Below are positions 22,565-33,145 of a stretch of DNA of 64,000 nt, piece by piece (within the stretch, counting starts at the first letter, position 1; every line of letters starts with the position of its first letter). The stretch spans positions 54,006,592-54,070,591 of the forward strand of contig OY743182.1 of the NCBI GenBank assembly GCA_963555705.1. The letters run 5' to 3'. The notes beneath the pieces are model-generated. The model ran no database searches. It saw only the letters and a program-made list of their open reading frames with translations, and was not told the DNA's origin. This DNA comes from Ligustrum vulgare (taxonomy: Eukaryota > Streptophyta > Magnoliopsida > Lamiales > Oleaceae). The translations under genes were made by a program, and so were the position numbers.

Positions 22565-23754
22565 CTTAAATTAAACTATCCTCGTGGCTGGGTAAAAATA
22601 TTATAATTTTAAATTGAAAGCATGAATGGGCACTTAATAGAAAAATGTGCGAAATAAAGAGGGATAATCAGAAATTACGTAGAGCCCAGCTTCATTTGTC
22701 TTGGGTGGCTAAGGTGATTTGTTTGGAATGGACTTCACATTAGTGTAAGAATGATCTTTGAGTTCTAATGATGTGGATTTTTTTCTAGTCTTTCAACCAC
22801 AATCAGATCCACTGTACTGATATGTGTCTGACCTTTGTTTCTACAGCTATCAGATGGTTAAAACATAAACTTAAATAGCAGAAGAAGATTCAACATGTTG
22901 AAATGCATAATGAGTAACATTTGCAACGAATATAGTAACATAAAACTAATAAGAATTATTAAATCAAACATCTTAGATATTTATCTTCATGCAAATATTT
23001 CAACGCACTTAGAAGACTGTAACTATTTTAGGTAATAGCAAATAGGTAACACAAGTAGCTCATAGATAATTATTTCAATGTAAGTCTATTATTTTTGTCA
23101 TACTCAAGAACTACTAAATGTATGCGATGGACTATGTCATCCAACCTTCAATCAATTAACAACACTAAGCTTCAAAAAGGAAATATTAAAATAGACCTAA
23201 TTGGATAAATTCTCCTCCTGTACAACATTGCAAAATTACATATCCCATCCAAAAAGGAGCTGTTGCACATACACTAAAATAAAGAGCTCAACAATGATGT
23301 TGTATAACTTTCTGCACCCATGACATGCTCTAGCATTACCAAAAGGCAACAAATTTACAAACAAATATCTACAATCATCGGTTGATGAATCTGTATCAAA
23401 ATAAACAGCTACAGGAAACAAACAAATATATATAGTGGATTTTGATTGAGAATATATTATGCATCAAAAACATAATTATGCTATGGCAGCAACAATCTTG
23501 GGTCTGCGAAATAAAAAGAAGGGAAACTTACCCGAAATGGTGTTCTTCAAAATTTCTTACTTCTTCAAGCTAAACATCTGAAAATCCAACATTTACATTA
23601 TGAACTTCTGGGTTTTCCTTCTTTTGTTGTCAAAAGCTTTTGGGGTTTTAGGGTTAGTCACGATTCGATTAATATCAAAGCAAATTCTGGAATTGATAAG
23701 TTGTTGTTCTTACCGATTGATGGTGGTAGATCAGAGGAAGTTGGAGAGAGAAAG

Positions 23755-23885
23755 AGAGAGATACGAAATGGTGAAATGGCCCTGTGATTTTTTCAATCTC
23801 TTCATTTTTTCCAAGTTAGAAAGTTAGAACCCAAAAATCAAGCAAAAATAAAATTAGAACCCAAAATCAAGGGAAAACGAAAAAA
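23755..23885 (-). repeat. Internal block shared with Helitron A
   Basis: This is the counterpart of 11377-11560. Downstream on the minus strand a CT-rich leader ends at a good donor (CAATCG|GTAAGA, near 23717), so the block may be the leader of an element-borne transcript. Confidence 0.6.
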
Positions 23886-23903
23886 ATTAAAATCACTGTT
23901 TAC

Positions 23904-23995
23904 CAAACACGCATAATTCGTACATTGGTAGCCGATTTAGGTTTCGTAGGGTTGATTTCTTCGATTAACACTTCCCCACCACCATTGATCGTCAT
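23904..23995 (-). pseudogene. Possible RPA70-like first exon carried by Helitron B
   Basis: A minus-strand ATG at 23995 opens MTINGGGEVLIEEINP then TKPKSATNVRIMRV, and the exon ends at a donor (GTTTG|GTAAAC). The pattern xxEINPTKxxxxxxVRxMRVW resembles the start of the OB-fold in plant RPA70-like (DUF223-type) proteins, which autonomous plant Helitrons often carry. Only one exon is seen and similarity is limited to about 20 residues, so both the family and its origin in the element are inferences. Confidence 0.35.
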
Positions 23996-24400
23996 TTTCT
24001 CATGTCTAGAGGGTTTTCGATCGACCGTCTCTAGATTGTATGAATTTCGTCAAAAAGAACACTTGCATATCTTCACAAACCTGTAGTTCAAAACGATTTC
24101 TTTCTGCTTGAAATGTTTCCAAACGCATTCTCAAATGCTAGTGGTGTTTTTTTTAGACAAATGCTCATAAATGGTTTTCATAATGGAATGCAATGATCAA
24201 TCAATACGTGTCACTATTCAGATTTTACATCAAAAGGGAGGTTCATTTAATACAAAATTGGCTAACTTGTGCTTTTTCATAAGCTGGATGCACGATACAT
24301 GACGGTAATTGGATGAAAATTTTGATTTTATTTATTTATTTTAATTAATGTAATCAGAAGCGGGAGTTTTGGACGGGAATTACTTGCCGACTATGCTTCT

Positions 24401-24401
<1 letters not shown>

Positions 24402-24436
<35 letters not shown>
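24402..24436. repeat. (TAA)n microsatellite
   Basis: About eleven TAA units lie just inside the 5' end of Helitron B, followed by degenerate TTATAG/TTAATAG repeats up to the border. Confidence 0.85.
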
Positions 24437-24487
24437 GTTAAAGTTAATAGTTAATTAAAGTTAATAGTTATAGTTATAGTTATAAGA

Positions 24488-25345
24488 TTAGTATTTGTGG
24501 ACTTGTATAATTTGTTATATTACACTGAAGCATGTAGTCAAGGGTGGATATTGCAAAAAATGAAAAAGTAACATTCAAGTAGCAAAAAATGGCAAAACGT
24601 TACATTTTAAAATTAAAATTAAAAGAGAATGTGAGATAAAAGAAAAAGTGGTAAGAAGTGACGAACCAAATATGAATGCAAGTGATATTTTTCACTTCTC
24701 TTTAAAAAAAAAAAAACTGATGTTTAATTTTGCAGCTTTCATATGGTGTGTTTTTATACGTAGAATATGTAATGTCACTAGCATTCGTAGACTATTGTAG
24801 TTTATTAAGCTACAATGCCTGTAGTCAATGATGAATATTGTAAAAACTAAAAAAGAGACAAAATGTCACTTTTTTTTTAACTAAATTAAAAAGCGACACC
24901 ATGAAAAGTGACACCGTGTCACTTTTTAATTAAAAGTAATGGTGAGATAAAACAAAATGTTATAAAAAGTGATATTTTGTCACTTTTTTTTTTAAAAAAA
25001 GGACATTGTATAATGTATCTATTAGTGTTTTTGGATTTGTGTAATTTATTAATCAATGATGGATGTTACGAAAATTGAAAAGTAACATTTAATTTAAGTA
25101 AAAAAAAAAAGTGACAAAGTGCCACAAAAAAATGACACAATGTCATTTTTTTTGTGGAGAATGGAGAATGTAGATACTAGTATTTGTGGACTTGTGTAAT
25201 TTGTTAGTTAATGATGAATGTTGCAAAAATTGAGAAATTGACATTCAATTAGAAAAAAGCGACAAATTGTCACTTTTTAGTTAAAAGAAAAAGTGATAAA
25301 AAGTGACATAATGTCATGTCACTTTTCCCCCTCTCTTAAAAGAGT
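24488..25345. repeat. Tandem repeat array rich in GTGACAC/GTGTCAC words, right part
   Basis: The recurring unit start GTATTTGTGGACTTGTxTAATT, or variants of it, appears near 24489, 24778, 25021 and 25180, spaced about 160-290 bp. Each unit holds stem-forming words such as AAAGTGACACCGTGTCACTT. Single decayed units also occur near 34985 and 41275. Confidence 0.7.
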
Positions 25346-27198
25346 GTAGAGGCAACATACTATTCAAAATATGTCCCCATCGTGTTCACACATAACCAGT
25401 TAAAGAAAATATCTTTCGTAACTGGACGCACACATACAACAAACATATCTTCTAGAAACCCAAACCCAAAGAAAATTTTCTCATCGCAAACTTCATTCTT
25501 CCTAAGCTCAACCACAAACATAGCGCCGTCGCCTGAGGTTTCATTTTTATGTAATTTTTTTAACGTTTTTGAGATGATTTACTTTTTACTTCCGCGTCAC
25601 ATCCTCTATCGATTATAGGCAAATGTATCCCGCCTCGTTCGCCCATCATCGATTGAGTTCAGTCAAGTGCTTTTAGACAATTCATTTTTGGTGTTCGATG
25701 ATCCAACGAGCCATTTTGTGTCATGGGTCTGCACCTCCTGCGCCTAAAAATGGCTTCATCGATTGAGTTGAGTCAAAAGCTTTTTGAGAGTTCATTTTTT
25801 ATGTTCGATGATCGGATGGGCCATTTGGTGCCATGGGTCTGCTCCTTCTTCGCCCAAAAATGATACATGTAAGAATTATTTTCAATAACTTGTTTTCTCA
25901 CATCAAGCTTCGTACTTTTCACCTTAAAATCTTGGATTTTACTTCAAGAAGGTTCAGATTTTAATTCAAGATTTATTATTTCTTGCAATTTGTGTTCTTG
26001 TGATTTTTTTGCTTGTTCTGATTTTATAATTTCAATTTATTAGAGGTTGTTTACTTTTGAATGATAGAATTTGCAGTTTGCTCTGATGGGGGAGCCCTTC
26101 TTGTAACAAAAGGATCATAGGACGTTGTTTACTCAGGCCGGCTCTTATAAATTTCGTAGTTCATTTTTTGTTGTTTTTTTAATGTTTGGTTTTTTTTTTT
26201 TTTCAAAAAACAGTAGGACAAATTTTAGTATTTTAGGATCTCATACACATTTGAATCTTGTTTTGCTTATGCTCTAATTCTTGTGTTATGAAAAGGATTT
26301 GTGCTTGCTGACTGATTGGGGCAGAATTTTAAAAGTAATATTTCGTAATGTGCTAAAGTAGCTATATGGAATTATATGCAAATTAGTAAAGATGTAGAGG
26401 TGTTGAATTTTATTGTTTATTATGAAGTTTGTAAAATAATATCTATAGGTGGATTGTGAAGGCAATTGCACGGGTGTTTAATTCTTCGTTTGGGTCTTTA
26501 AATAGTTAAGAACATAGATTATAACTGATGCCAGGCAAGGTTGTAACATGATGGTTAATAAGAATTGTAAATTTAGTGTGATAAAGATATAATTGAATTG
26601 GAGAGTCAAAGGAAACTTCCAAAGATAGAAACATTAGTTTGTGAAGGGACGGCTTCCAGTTCAATAATAGCAGATTATTATCAGTTAATAGGTTATTTAT
26701 ATAAATTGAGAATGTACCTGGAGTTAGATCTTATTGTTAGAATTTGAGGAGCGGAATATATCTCGCCTGATAGCTAATTTATGTGGTGTTAGGTACGAGA
26801 TGTTTGAGATCAAGTAAACCTAGTCAATATGGTGTTTCACACTTGCTAATTTTACTGAATGTTAATTGAAAATGATGGACGTGTTGCTATCTTGGGAATG
26901 GTTATAACTTGAAATATTATCAATGCACAAAATAAAGTAAAAAGAAGCATCTCCTGCTCAATTTCCTGGCAAAAGAAAAGATGATCATGGACTATATAAT
27001 TTGGGTGCATTTGCTGATGGGAATCATTATGATTCAGAGTGAGGAGCTTGTGGTTAGCATTGGGAAAAGAAGGGCTTGTGGTTTCTTTTTAAGCAGATAT
27101 GAAGGCTTGCAGTTTCTTTTTACACAAAACTATGAGGTGTTCTGAAAATGCTTGTTTTTCTTATATCTTTCTGATTTCTGGATTTTATTTTTCTATAG
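25346..27198 (+). other. Leader-like region upstream of the PQT3-like fragment, with a tandem duplication
   Basis: No protein is recognised. A 105-113 bp direct duplication (25645-25752 and 25753-25862) shares CATCGATTGAGTT, TTCATTTTT, TGTTCGATGAT, GAGCCATTTTGTG/GGGCCATTTGGTG, CATGGGTCTGC and CGCC(C/T)AAAAATG. The rest is AT-rich and could be old intron or UTR sequence. Confidence 0.4.
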
Positions 27199-27747
27199 GT
27201 ATAAGAGATCACATCATTTCTAAATCAAGTTGTGTCTATGGCGCCACAAATATTCTTGCGGATAATCTTTTGCCCAACAAGACAGTAAAGGAAACTATTC
27301 AATTAATTTTAGAGTCCAATAACAGCAGTTGTGAAAATGATGGGAATATATTTCAAGTACGAGATATATTCTATATTGAGTTAATACTCTGTTTTACATA
27401 TTACAATACAATAATCATTCTCCCCGTGACATCATTTTAGTTTTTAGACATGGAGTCGCGGAATCCATAGGCTATGGCTCCATCCCCCACACAATCTGCT
27501 GTCTCAAAAGGACAACAATCGCCTGTATTGCTACCTGAAAAAGAAGAGATTTCAAAGATTGTTGAAATTGTTGAAAATGGGAAAGCTGCGGATGGTCCAC
27601 AAAATCAGGAGAAAGCTAGAACTCCAAAAGTACCAGGCATTTCTGAGGCTACACGTGGGTCATTAATTTTTTAGGAACAAGCATCACTTGGACGCGCTTC
27701 ATGGGCTAATGGAGGTGTAGGAGAAGCCAGTGTCTGCGAAGGCAGGT
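27199..27747 (+). pseudogene. PQT3-like E3 ubiquitin ligase (RBBP6/DWNN family) fragment
   Basis: After an acceptor at 27198 the frame reads IRDHIISKSSCVYGATN, then ILADNLLPNKTVKETIQLIL, ESNNSSCENDGNIFQV. A second block from 27448 reads MAPSPTQSAVSKGQQSP and KVPGISEAT. This is the second half of the RING/U-box-like domain (xCIRDYIISKxxCVCGATN) and the following linker of plant PQT3/DWNN proteins. One metal-ligand Cys of CVCGATN is Tyr here, the donor after FQVRD reads AT instead of GT, and stops lie near 27469 and 27672. DWNN, zinc knuckle and the first RING half are absent. Confidence 0.75.
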
Positions 27748-29594
27748 AATTGATGAAAATGCATTATTTTTGATATGGTACTTAAACATGCTGATGCTTG
27801 TGTGATGTTACCTCATTGCCTAAATTTATGTATGATACTTTATAGAAAATGTACCAATGCATTAATTTTTGTTTGTTACTTCGTGTCTCTAATCCAGCTA
27901 TCAGTAACTATAACCTGTATAATTCTGCAAAAGAAAGTGATGATCTCGTAAACACGCAAAAAAAAATTAAAATTAAAATTTAATGTTTACCGTCTTGGGA
28001 CCATCTTTGTTCAGTTACTTCGATTTTTTTAACCGTGCATCCGTGTTCAACTCTCCCCTGCATCTACATCGCGAATTCATTTTCTTGAATTCATATTTAT
28101 GCGCGAGTCTTCATCCAGCCTAAATTTAAGATTTCATCACTCCGTCGGTGACTAATCAAGCTTGTTATAGAGGTATTGAGCCACTTTGCAATTTTTTTTA
28201 TGTAGTTTTTATTTATTTATTTATCTTCGGTTGCGACTTTCTATATCACTGGATATAGTCTTCTTCTAGTTGTTTGCAGTTCGAATTGACGGCTTCAACC
28301 TGTCGCCGTTGCTCATTGGTAACTGCTATTGTTCAGTCGAACCGCAATTGTTCATAAAGAACGGCTTCATCGCGATCTGAATTATTCTGACTATCAGGTT
28401 AGAATTCATGCTTAATCATGTTAAAGTAGTTTTTACATTTTACATCTGTGTAAGTGTATGTTTGGATTTCTAAGATTCTTGCAAAAATATTATTTAAAAG
28501 CTTAAATTATGGTAACTTCAAGAAGGGTAGATAGGGATCACTTGAGTTTCTTGTTTTTCTCAGCGGTATTTTTTTGAAATTTAATCTTTATGTTTATATT
28601 ATTAATATTACCGAGAAGATCTCACCTTTATGCCTAGCATTGCTGTTATAAATACGAAAAACTATAGCGACGTAACCCACATTGTCTATGGAAAATTTGA
28701 CGGTAAATCTCTTTGTCATTTTTCATATTTCCGAATTTAGATTTAATGATTTTGAGCTTGTTTGGAAAAGCTTAAAACGAAGCAAAAAACTGCTTATTTT
28801 CTAGCATTTTTTGATATGTTACTTTTTCCTTTTACGTAGAAAATGATATTTCTTTTTTTAATAATAATTCTTACCCTTGTTACCAGCTAAAGTTATTTAC
28901 TTTAAAACTTATGTACACAGCCAAATGTGGTCCAATTCAATTCATATGAAGTGGCTTATCTAGCATCATTTCTTGGTTTACCATAAATAATCCAATATTC
29001 AAAACTTGATTAAAAATAGTCCGATTCCACATTTAAACACAAGATATTTCTGCAATATTGTTTGGACACTCGGGTAATCCTTCTAAAGAGAACCAGTTCG
29101 TATTTTCTATGACAAGTGCTTCTAAGCACTTGACTGATGCTGTAATCAAGTATTCTATTTCATTTACCAGCTAATATAAGCAAAAGTAGGGAGTCTTAAA
29201 TGAAGTGAACATTGAGATTATTGATAATACAATGCTAAAATTTTTATTTTGTGCCTTTGCTGCTATTTTATTTTTATCACTTTTGGCTATTAGTTGTAAA
29301 ATGAAGTTAAAGTTTCAAATTTACTCAATTATTCTTCATTTGGTCATCATACGAACTGCTTAATTAGTTATTGAATCGCAAATTAATGAATTATCATAAT
29401 GATAATCTTTGCTTTTGATATCCTTATTTGTTGACAGTATAGACATATTACAAGGCATAAGTCAATTTACAAAATCATATAACGTAAAAATAACAAGAAA
29501 AAAATTCCAACTAACCCAGTATATACACTCATGTTAAGTGATTATCTTCACCCATACATACAAATTTCAGTCTTATCTTCTCACATACAGAAAA
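27748..29594. other. Unrecognised, possible old 5' UTR/intron sequence
   Basis: The 28000-28400 part is richer in GC, with CT-rich words and a donor-like CTATCAG|GTTAGAA near 28397, resembling a non-coding first exon. No protein is recognised. The rest is AT-rich. Confidence 0.25.
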
Positions 29595-30172
29595 CTTAGG
29601 TGGCGTTCTGTTTGTATTTTATTTTGTATTTTCATTTTCGAAAATGTTTTGTGTTTTGTGTTTTCATTTTTGTTTTCAAATTTGCTGAAAACGCGTTTGG
29701 TTTGTCATTTCTGAAAACTGTTTTTGAAAATGAAAAACTAGAAAACACGTTCTATTTGAAATTTTGCATAACACTATTTAAACTATTTTTAATTAATTTG
29801 CTTGCAGAATACTACTAACTCCAACTCAAATTTCCTTTCACAATACACTAAAAATATGGTTACATGCAACACACTAATGTGATCATTAAGAGTCTATATT
29901 AACACAGTTTGGTCAGGTTCGGGACTTGAGAAAGCTCTACTTCTATTAAAAAAAAAATTCTCAAAACGCGTTTTCCGCGTTTTGGACATTTTTTGTCGAA
30001 ATATACACAAAACGTCCAAAACGATGTTTCGGGCGTTTTCCGTTTTGTGTACAATTTTTTTTTTGTTTTCCAAAATGCGTTTTCGAAAATGGTAAAGAGA
30101 ACGCGTTTTTAGCGTTTTCGAAAATAAAAACAGAAAACGACCTCAAAACAGCAAAGAGAACAGGGGCTTATC
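29595..30172. mobile_element. MITE with CGAAAAxxGTTTT-rich long inverted repeats
   Basis: The left end (GGCGTTCTGTTTGTATTTTA ... TTTTCGAAAATG) and right end (complement GCCCCTGTTCTCTTTGCTGT ... TTTATTTTCGAAAACGC) form imperfect long inverted repeats. Subterminal palindromes such as AACGCGTTTTCCGCGTTTT lie inside. No clean target duplication was found. It has no coding capacity. Confidence 0.55.
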
Positions 30173-30665
30173 TTCTTAGCCGATCTAATTCCGTCGTCGT
30201 AATCGTGTGGGTGTTATTATTCGTCATCTCATACCGAGATTCTCGCATCGTTTCAGTCGTCGATTGCGTCTCCCTCGTCCCTGTAACGATTCCGTTTACC
30301 TCAGACAACGATCATAATCAGGAAACCATTTAGTGCTTTCAACAACTTCACAGTTGCAGGTATGCTTCAAATGATTATACGTATGAGGCGCCAAAAAAAA
30401 TGGATTATGATCGCAGATGTGTGGACGGATCTCAAAGTAATTTTAATTTGAAGTTGGATTATTGTATATGTGGCAATTTTAGGCATCATTTATGATTCCC
30501 ATTCTTGGTTTTAGTTTAATCTATGTAAGGATTCCTTAAAGCTCTGCATTCTAGACCAGATGTTAACTCATTAATTATTTTCCTTTTTTCTAACCTTTAT
30601 CTTATCCTCCTTAGCATTTATGTTTTTGCTAAGCGATAATAACTCTTTATATGTTTTTTAAATAG
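30173..30665 (+). other. Leader-like DNA before the LCMT1 fragment
   Basis: GC-richer DNA at 30180-30360 ends in CAGTTGCAG|GTATGC, which could be a non-coding first exon with a donor at 30360/30361. No coding sequence is recognised. Confidence 0.3.
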
Positions 30666-33141
30666 GTCTCGTGTTAAAATGGGATACATGAAGGATGAAT
30701 ACATTCATTTCTTTGTAAAAAGACCAGTGAGACGATCCCCAATAATTAATCGTGGTACAGTTTTGTTATTTTCCCTATCTGGACATTGCTTACGAGTTAC
30801 TTGTTTTATGTTATATTGATTCATTTTTTCTTCTTGTAATCTCAAGGATATTTTGCTCGGCACACGGCATTTAGAAAGCTTCTTCATCAATTTCTTAATT
30901 GTAAAGGGAACACTGATGAGCAAGGCAACACCAAGAAGCAAATACTGTCACTTGGAGCTGGCTTTGATACAACGTATTTTCAGTTGCAGGTACTCAAAGT
31001 TTTATGTGAGTAATGAATAATTTTTGTTACGATGAACTCTGCAAATATGAAAATATTTTTTGTTCTTTAATTGTCTTCTTCTTTGATAGCATGAAGGGAA
31101 AGCGCCTTACCTATATGTGGAACTAGATTTCATGGAGGTATGAATTTAGAAAACTCGGGAATATTGTGCGAGTATATTGTTACGTGCTGCTTATATATTT
31201 TAGGAGATCATCGCATCCAGTGACTTGCATGGATTCATGAAACATTATTTGAGTAATCAAACTTCTACACCATTCCTTTTTTTTGATAATGCCATTCTTT
31301 TTCTCGTTTATTGGAATCCTGTAATGATTAGTTTTATCTCGCAAATCAATCTTTTCTCATTTGTCTTTGTTTCCAGTAAGAAAGCTACTCTTATTGGAAC
31401 CTGCAGTCAATTGAGGGATAAAGTTGGTGAAACTTCATCAATTTCTCAAGGTAAGAATTATGTCACATTTATTGAGACTATGACTTGTACTGGTGTACAA
31501 CTTTCCCCATTTTCTTTGATATTTACAAATGACTTAAAAAACTATAATCATGATGATGATTTGAAAAAGAAAATAGTATTTTTGCTAAATGAAATTGATG
31601 CATAATTGGAGAGATAATAAGGGACAGTAGGAGAGAGATAGCACTTGTTTGCAAATGTTTAAATTTAAGTAGCGTGGTCGTCACAATGCGTGGATAAAAA
31701 GTGGGTAATAAATTGTAGGTTTATAGAATATGTTGATAAACAGTGTATTTGGCCCACTTAAATTACAATTCAAACTTTGCCAAACATGCACAAAAAGAAA
31801 TTCTTGAGAAATTGGGACAAAATATGATTAGTCTACTTAACTAAACCCTACTTCTATTTATGCTTAAAAATTACAGAAAGGGGGTGAATACCTGACATTA
31901 GCGAACAAGCTAGTGTGAGATTGTTGAGAAAGAATGGAAATTAAGGTGCATGCTTGATAGGTAAGAATGGAGGTAATTTCTAATTATGGATTCCCTATGG
32001 TAAGCTTTCTCTAACGACTTGGATGTATCTTAGATTAATTTTGGCTTAACTGTTAAAATCGAGAGGAAGTGGCATTAGATGAACATCGCGATCGCTCTCT
32101 AATTCCTTGAAACTGGTTGTAGACTTCCTAATGATGAGCACAACCATAATCAATTTGTATGCAAGGATAATTTTATGTTTTTCCATTGGCTAACATTTCT
32201 TTTTCTCATTTTCCCACTATATACTTTTAAAAGCCCAAAGTGCTGACAAGTGACACTGGTTGCTTTTGTTGAACTTAATATGCTTTACAAAAACTGATTT
32301 AATGGGTGGTTTAGTGTATGTGGAGTTTAAGATATGTGAAGTTTTACATAAACCTCTAATCTATGTAAGTTTTTTATCCAACTTTGCACTGCTTGTTTAC
32401 TTGGGTACAGTTATAATGAGAGTATAAGTGCAGTCATCTTGGTACATGCTCTGTCTTAAACAACATTGGGAATTACTAGCTTTAGCTTGTTGTCCTAGGC
32501 TTACAATGTCTTCATTTTTCACATGATGCATGTGTATCCTTGCCTTTTCAAGTTACTAGAATAGAATTTCTGCACAGGATTGATCTAGGATGTGCCCTAG
32601 AAATTCATCAGTTCACAAAGTCATTCAGATAATTGTTATTATAGAAGTCGATCATTGCTCTCCCGACGTGAGTACTTTAATTGTCAGAAGTTTTCTATTT
32701 TGTAGACATGTCTACAGAAATTGTTAATGCAGCTGGTTGAAGTTTAAAATGTAAATTCTGAAGTATCTAACGTGTTACGGCAATTAATTTTGTAATGTAA
32801 TTTTCATTTGTTAACTGTTGGATTGCTAATATTGCATTTTGAGTTTCACACAACGAATATTTTGTTCTTGTGGCTTTTAATGTTTGGTTCCCTTGAATCC
32901 CTCCTATATTTCTTACTTCTAATTCAGGTTGTGAGTTTCACCCTCATTCCTATTGAGGATATAATCTGATTACATGAGTTGGAAAATTACATTTTGTTTT
33001 GGATAAGTGTTTTGGCCATAACAATGAAGCACATATATTTGTGCAGAGAAAGGAGAGGTGCTTAGTGATCGCTACAAATTACTTCCTATTGACTTGCGTG
33101 ATTTACAAAAGTTAGATGACATTGTTACTTTAGCTAATATA
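30666..33141 (+). pseudogene. Leucine carboxyl methyltransferase 1 (LCMT1/SBI1), 5' half only
   Basis: Five exon-like blocks follow the plant LCMT1 order: 30666-30754 (GYMKDEYIHFFVKRPVRRSP), 30847-30989 (GYFARHTAFRKLLHQFL, ILSLGAGFDTTYFQLQ, the SAM-binding motif), 31090-31137 (PYLYVELDFME), 31377-31450 (KKATLIGTCSQLRDKVG) and 33047-about 33141 (EVLSDRYKLLPIDLRDLQKL). LCMT1 methylates the C-terminal leucine of the PP2A catalytic subunit. The next part, with the AECVLIYL-type core and the whole C-terminal half, is absent. The junction between blocks 3 and 4 is out of frame with the visible splice sites. I therefore call it a truncated pseudogene, although an exon displaced by insertions cannot be fully excluded. 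Confidence 0.8.
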
Positions 33142-33145
33142 GATA

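Larger units (their letters stand above)
19915..24487 (-). mobile_element. Helitron B, non-autonomous, with readable empty site
   Basis: On the minus strand it begins TCTTATAACTATAACTATAA (from 24487) and ends with a perfect hairpin, TTGTGC-ATC-GCACAA (19942-19928), then CTAG at 19918-19915. It lies between host A (19914) and T (24488). Joining the flanks restores a repeat unit (AGAATATTTAATATATCA then TTAGTATTTGTGGACTTG) that closely matches the uninterrupted unit at 25160-25200 (AGAATGTAGATAC then TAGTATTTGTGGACTTG). This is direct evidence for both borders. Contents are an RPA-like exon, the block shared with Helitron A, an HD2 fragment and a 1.0 kb hAT MITE. No Rep/helicase is seen. The stretches 21560-22100 and 22570-23750 hold nothing else I recognise. 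Confidence 0.8.

Noticed and set aside
23755..23885. Considered as a captured host exon
   Set aside because: It has no long conserved frame, and the same block occurs in both Helitrons at a similar place, so element ownership is more likely.
24402..24436. Regularly spaced repeats considered as a CRISPR-like array
   Set aside because: It is a plain TAA microsatellite in plant DNA, with no spacer-repeat structure.
30666..33141. Considered an intact LCMT1 gene
   Set aside because: No exons for the C-terminal half are found up to 35 kb, and one visible exon junction is out of frame.
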